Positions 37,224 through 40,723 of a DNA stretch of 40,723 nucleotides are shown piece by piece. The stretch's first letter is position 1. Every line of letters begins with the position of its first letter. The DNA is from Candidatus Melainabacteria bacterium (GTDB lineage Bacteria > Cyanobacteriota > Vampirovibrionia > Vampirovibrionales > Vampirovibrionaceae). Location of the stretch: contig CABHPA010000063.1 in the NCBI GenBank assembly GCA_902168245.1, forward strand, positions 1 through 40,723, in the 5' to 3' direction. A model generated the notes under the pieces. The model had not been told where the DNA came from. It saw nothing but the letters and a program-made list of their open reading frames with translations, and ran no database searches. A program made the translations under genes and the position numbers.

Positions 37224-39956
37224 TTGTCTTTGCCAACCATTAACCACAGATCCGCAGACGCCCTTCGCTTCGGAAGACAGGCGCCTCCCAAGCAATCAGG
37301 CTGGTTTAATGGCGGCTGGTTCAATTGGAGACAAAACCCGATTGCTGATACACCTCGCATCAAGTTTGAGGACGAAGATCGCTTCACGGCCCAGAACGGG
37401 GTTTGGGTCACCACCGAGCGCATTCCGGCCAAGCTGGGCGGCCTGGGCGAAGTTTCCAAAACCATTCCGGAAGCCGCCGCGCGGTTGATGCCCCGTAAAG
37501 ACATCCGCATTATCGTGCCCTACCTCACCCCGCATGCGGAAGCCGATCTCAAGCACCCGGATGACGCCTTTGAGAACACCGGCGTCGCCTTTAACCTGCG
37601 TTGCCATGACGGCAAGGAACGCAAGTTTGAGGTCTTGCAGAAATTCGAGCCGGTGCCGGGCTACGACAAGCGGGACATGAAAAAGATCGGCAACTGGGTT
37701 TACGCTATTCGAAACGACGAGCTGTTCCGGGCCAAAATCAAGATTGCGGGCGGCGGCGAGGTGGACGCCGGGCTTCAGAAATACACTTACGACCCGAACG
37801 CGGGCGAATACGAGAAGGTCATGCTGTTCAACCGGGCGGCGGCCAAAGTCACGACCCTGCTGGACGGCAACAACCCGGAATTCAGGGACAGCAAGTTGCG
37901 GCGCTTTGGCGACGATCAGAGCAAAATCATCAACGGCCAGCGCAACGGCAAGGGCATCGACTGGGTGATGGCGCACGACTGGCTGGCCGGGCCGGTGCTG
38001 CATGAACTGCCGGACGATCCCAAAACCCGCAAAATTTTCATGCTGCATAACAAGTACGACAAGATCCAGATTCCCAAGGTGGCGCGGGAAACCGGCCTGT
38101 ACACGCCGGACAGCCTGTACGACAAAGAAGAGCTGTACTCCCCGCTGCAACTGGGCATTGAGCATGCCGACGCGGTGATTGGCGAGCATAACTTTGTGGA
38201 AACCCTGCTGAACACGCCGGTGGGACAAGGGCTTCAGTTTATTGACGCCTTGCGCTTCAAGCACGAGGTCACCCAGAACGCCAAGGCCACCGGCATGCAG
38301 CCCATGATTTACGATATGCACCATGGCCTTGCGGCGGACTTCACGCCGCTGGATGCCAAGCTACCCCCCACAGTGGCGGGCAAGGTGCCCCCGGCGTTGC
38401 GCCAGAACGAAACAAGCTGGAAGCAAAGCGTTTTGGCCACTATTGAAAACAAGGCCAAGGCCCAAAAGAAATCGGCAGCGGATATCAAAAAGGAGCAGGA
38501 CGCGTTCCTGAAAAGCGCCACCCAGGAAAAATTCCAGTTCCAGCCGCTTAAATCCTATCAATTGCAGGATATCCAGGCGTTCAAGAAAGCCAACAAGGAA
38601 GCCCTGCAAAAGAAGCTGGGCCTGGCAGTCAACCCGAACGCCACCATCATCGGCTGGGCCGCACGGCTTGAGCCGCGCCAGAAAGGCTTCTACCTGGTGC
38701 AGTATTGCATGGACGAACTGCTTAAAAACAAGAACGTGCAGTTCGTTATCTATGGCGATACGTCCGATAAGGCGATGAAAGCCTGGGTGGAGAAGGTTAA
38801 CAAGAAGTACGGCAAAACCGGCACCCAACAAGTCTTTCTACCTAACGCGTTCGGCAACGGGGATGATATCAAGCATCTTTCGTCAGGGGCGGATTTTACC
38901 GTACTGCCCAGTATTTACGAGCCATACGGCCTGACCCAGCTGGAAGCCATGAAAATGTGCTGCATCCCCATCGTCCATGGGGTAGACGGGTTGCGTTCCA
39001 GCGTGGCCGACACCAGGGCCGAAATCAGGAGAATCTTCGGGGCCGATTTCAACAATCCCCAAAAACGGGAAAAAGTATGGAGCTATCCGCAAAACGGCTT
39101 CCTGATGCCGCCCTTAAACCTGCAAGCTTACCAGGATTATATCGATCACCGTCAGGAATCCGAAGGCGTACTGGATGCCGTTAAAATGGTTGTGCAGCCC
39201 GATGGAGCCAGCCGCAAACTAAGCCAGGACAAACGACTGACCATTCTGGATCAAAGGCTCAAAGACGCCAGCGGCAGCCGTCGCAACCGAATCAACAATA
39301 TTATGAAAGAGCTGTCGGCCATCGGGAAACCGGGCGATTCCTCCGGCTCCTGGTTCTCCAGCGTGTGGAGCGGAAGCGCCACCCAGAACGGGGGCAAGGA
39401 TCCGCAAGCGTTGCAAGCCGAAGCAAAAAAGCTGCGCGGCGAAATCGACACGATTATCAGGCTCAGAAGCGACATGGACAAGAGCGGCACACTGACCAGC
39501 GCCACCCAGCAAGGGCTGGAAGCATTGTTCCAGTTGTCCGAGGCGGATGTGAAAATCAACGAAAGAGAGTCCAACAAGTTGTTGCGGGCTATGCAGCGGG
39601 CCATCCAGACGCCGCAAAAAGCGTTGCTGCAAATTCGCAAGAACGGCATGGAATTTGTGGACAAGGAACACAACTGGGATACCATTGTGGCCAACCGTTA
39701 CCGCCCGGTCATGGAAGACCTCAGCAACCTGTCGCTGCGGCCGGAAAGAACCTTGCCCAGCCAGCAGACGAAGGCGCCCACTCGTACAGTCACGGTGGAA
39801 AAAGGCATCGTGAAAGCGAGCAAAAAACCCCAGGAAAGCAACCAGAAACCCAGCGGTTTCGTGGCGAGCTTGCGGTACTGGTGGAGCCAGTTCTGGGCGT
39901 TGCAAGCCAGAATTTTGGCCTTCCTCCTCCGCCCGTTCAGCTTCAAGCAAGATTAA
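37224..39956 (+). CDS. Glycogen/starch synthase (GT5) with a long C-terminal extension
   Basis: This 910-residue protein is nearly twice the usual 480-residue GlgA. The ADP-glucose-binding AKLGGLGEV is at residues 69-77, HDW near 249, the acceptor-side MHHGLAADFTP, then WAARLEPRQKGF and PSIYEPYGLTQLEAMKMCCIPIVHG, the GT-B signature with the catalytic Glu. It should add glucose from ADP- or UDP-glucose to an alpha-1,4-glucan. A Lys-rich insert (about 405-460) lies between the two GT-B domains, and about 270 C-terminal residues form coiled-coil-like helices ending in an aromatic amphipathic tail (RYWWSQFWALQARILAFLL). The start is TTG with GGAG nine nt upstream; the next upstream in-frame triplet is a stop, and no ATG precedes the domain. 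Confidence 0.88.
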   Translation: MSLPTINHRSADALRFGRQAPPKQSGWFNGGWFNWRQNPIADTPRIKFEDEDRFTAQNGVWVTTERIPAKLGGLGEVSKTIPEAAARLMPRKDIRIIVPYLTPHAEADLKHPDDAFENTGVAFNLRCHDGKERKFEVLQKFEPVPGYDKRDMKKIGNWVYAIRNDELFRAKIKIAGGGEVDAGLQKYTYDPNAGEYEKVMLFNRAAAKVTTLLDGNNPEFRDSKLRRFGDDQSKIINGQRNGKGIDWVMAHDWLAGPVLHELPDDPKTRKIFMLHNKYDKIQIPKVARETGLYTPDSLYDKEELYSPLQLGIEHADAVIGEHNFVETLLNTPVGQGLQFIDALRFKHEVTQNAKATGMQPMIYDMHHGLAADFTPLDAKLPPTVAGKVPPALRQNETSWKQSVLATIENKAKAQKKSAADIKKEQDAFLKSATQEKFQFQPLKSYQLQDIQAFKKANKEALQKKLGLAVNPNATIIGWAARLEPRQKGFYLVQYCMDELLKNKNVQFVIYGDTSDKAMKAWVEKVNKKYGKTGTQQVFLPNAFGNGDDIKHLSSGADFTVLPSIYEPYGLTQLEAMKMCCIPIVHGVDGLRSSVADTRAEIRRIFGADFNNPQKREKVWSYPQNGFLMPPLNLQAYQDYIDHRQESEGVLDAVKMVVQPDGASRKLSQDKRLTILDQRLKDASGSRRNRINNIMKELSAIGKPGDSSGSWFSSVWSGSATQNGGKDPQALQAEAKKLRGEIDTIIRLRSDMDKSGTLTSATQQGLEALFQLSEADVKINERESNKLLRAMQRAIQTPQKALLQIRKNGMEFVDKEHNWDTIVANRYRPVMEDLSNLSLRPERTLPSQQTKAPTRTVTVEKGIVKASKKPQESNQKPSGFVASLRYWWSQFWALQARILAFLLRPFSFKQD

Positions 39957-40061
39957 TTGGGCAAGTCGCCGCCTAGGTTTAAGAGCAAATTTGTTCAGGG
40001 CAAGTTTTTTTAATGCCCTTCAACCCTGAATCTGGATATTGGCCTGATTCAACGCGTTCTT

Positions 40062-40083
40062 CGGGTTCCAGGCCCGTTTTTAT
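40062..40083 (+). terminator. Weak terminator after the GT5 gene
   Basis: CGGG (40062-40065) and CCCG (40073-40076) form a short stem followed by TTTTTATAT. A broader TTCAGGG/CCCTGAA pairing at about 39994-40030 may also contribute. Confidence 0.4.
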
Positions 40084-40147
40084 ATGGCGAAAACTTTCGC
40101 GCGCAGGGCACAGCCGCCAATATTGAGACAGATTGCATTGCGCCTAG

Positions 40148-40723
40148 CTAGTAAGTGGGCAGTTGCCGAGCCAGGTCGGGGGTATTCACTTCAAACATGT
40201 GGAAACGGCCCGGCCCCAAATCCACGGAAATCTGGTTGGCGGAAGGGTAAAAATAGCTGGGTCGCCCGTAGCCCGGCACCAGATTCTGCATGGGCTGCGA
40301 GGGAAACAGGCCGGGAATATTCAAGCTGGCTTTCTGGCGGGCATTAATGTCTTTATTGGCAATCACCAACAAGGTTTTCCCGTTAGCCTGACGGGCAAAG
40401 GCAATCACCTGGTTGTTCGGCCCGCCGTTGACCGGAATGGGAATAAAGGCACCCTGGCTCAAAACCGGCTCGTACTGCTTACGCAAGGCTAGCATATGCT
40501 TGAGGAACAGGCCGATTTCCGGATGATTGCCTTTATGCTGCGGCACAAAGTTAAAAATGTCGAAATCGCCCGTAAAGCCGGTGGTAAAACCATCCAGAAT
40601 ATAGGGATTCGTCCAGGGCTGGGTGGCCATTAAGCCAGAAGACAGCAGGCACATCGGCACCCCGCCATGCTCCATCAGGCTGGGATCATCGTGGGTCAGG
40701 AATGACCCGATAAACGATTTATC
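40148..40723 (-). CDS. GH13 (alpha-amylase-type) enzyme, C-terminal part, cut by window edge
   Basis: The last 191 residues of a gene that enters from the right edge. The visible frame begins DKSFIGSFLTHDDPSLMEHGG, where FLTHDD matches the FxxNHD region IV of GH13 enzymes, then VPMCLLSSGLMATQPWTNPYILDGF (end of the TIM barrel), and a C-terminal beta domain with QVIAFARQANGKTLLVIANKD. An internal ATG at 40675 is not the start, since the frame stays open to the edge. It should act on alpha-glucans. It is convergent with the GT5 synthase, suggesting a glucan metabolism cluster. The exact specificity lies in the missing part. Confidence 0.78.
   Translation of the reverse strand, partial: DKSFIGSFLTHDDPSLMEHGGVPMCLLSSGLMATQPWTNPYILDGFTTGFTGDFDIFNFVPQHKGNHPEIGLFLKHMLALRKQYEPVLSQGAFIPIPVNGGPNNQVIAFARQANGKTLLVIANKDINARQKASLNIPGLFPSQPMQNLVPGYGRPSYFYPSANQISVDLGPGRFHMFEVNTPDLARQLPTY

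Noticed and set aside
1..40723. tRNA, tmRNA, SRP RNA or RNase P RNA genes
   Set aside because: I looked for T-loop GGTTCRA motifs with acceptor stems and for conserved cores of the larger RNAs in the gaps and found none.

Overview
The window is about 40.7 kb of moderately GC-rich bacterial chromosome with several AT-richer intergenic islands. It carries about 34 protein genes on both strands. I found no tRNA, rRNA, insertion sequence, prophage or CRISPR array. The best lineage guess is a non-photosynthetic relative of the cyanobacteria (Melainabacteria/Vampirovibrionia-like), at moderate confidence. The support is an Rcp1-like single-domain response regulator, an HU protein of cyanobacterial type, an NtcA-like box (GTA-N8-TAC plus a -10) before amtB-glnK, and a GT5 glycogen/starch synthase, with no photosynthesis genes. 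No single gene settles this.

Layout. 1-1400 (minus): an aromatic amino acid operon, DAHP synthase then EPSP synthase (cut by the left edge). Its leader encodes a 23-codon peptide with a run of Phe/Tyr codons, followed by an antiterminator segment and a terminator hairpin. 1400-3220: ammonium transporter and PII protein. 3320-12250: mixed housekeeping and stress genes: Maf/DUF115 protein, ThpR, a zinc-ribbon protein, two VOC proteins, a hemerythrin-cupin fusion, a PNPOx-like protein, a secreted matrixin, an MFS exporter and Hsp20. 12250-14970: a 58-residue orphan, a long AT-rich gap, and a protein with an unbroken Gly-Asn-Ala collagen-like tract. 15050-16940: a trypsin-like protease and a double-domain universal stress protein. 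16940-18130: a structured gap with an orphan terminator, and a secreted disordered protein. 18158-23450: a Tat-exported amine oxidase, an orphan response regulator, an FMN reductase, a phosphoribosyltransferase and a secreted beta-solenoid protein. 23450-27940: a PlsC/MFS operon, a small membrane protein with a GntR regulator, and a dienelactone hydrolase. 28490-35010: small envelope proteins, HU, a NarL-type regulator and a large periplasmic TPR protein. 35160-40723: DUF817 with ATP-grasp, an extended GT5 synthase, and the C-terminus of a GH13-type enzyme (cut by the right edge).

How the parts fit. The strongest result is the complete attenuator before the aromatic operon. A Phe/Tyr-rich leader peptide, an anti-antiterminator, an antiterminator that copies 14 of 17 bases of the terminator's 3' arm, and the terminator itself lie in the canonical order. 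The DAHP synthase has no ACT or chorismate mutase domain, so control at transcription would make up for missing feedback inhibition. The ammonium/PII operon starts divergently from the same intergenic region under a likely NtcA-type promoter. Several genes are exported or envelope proteins with low-complexity or repeat architecture. The GT5 and GH13 genes form a glucan metabolism pair at the right edge.
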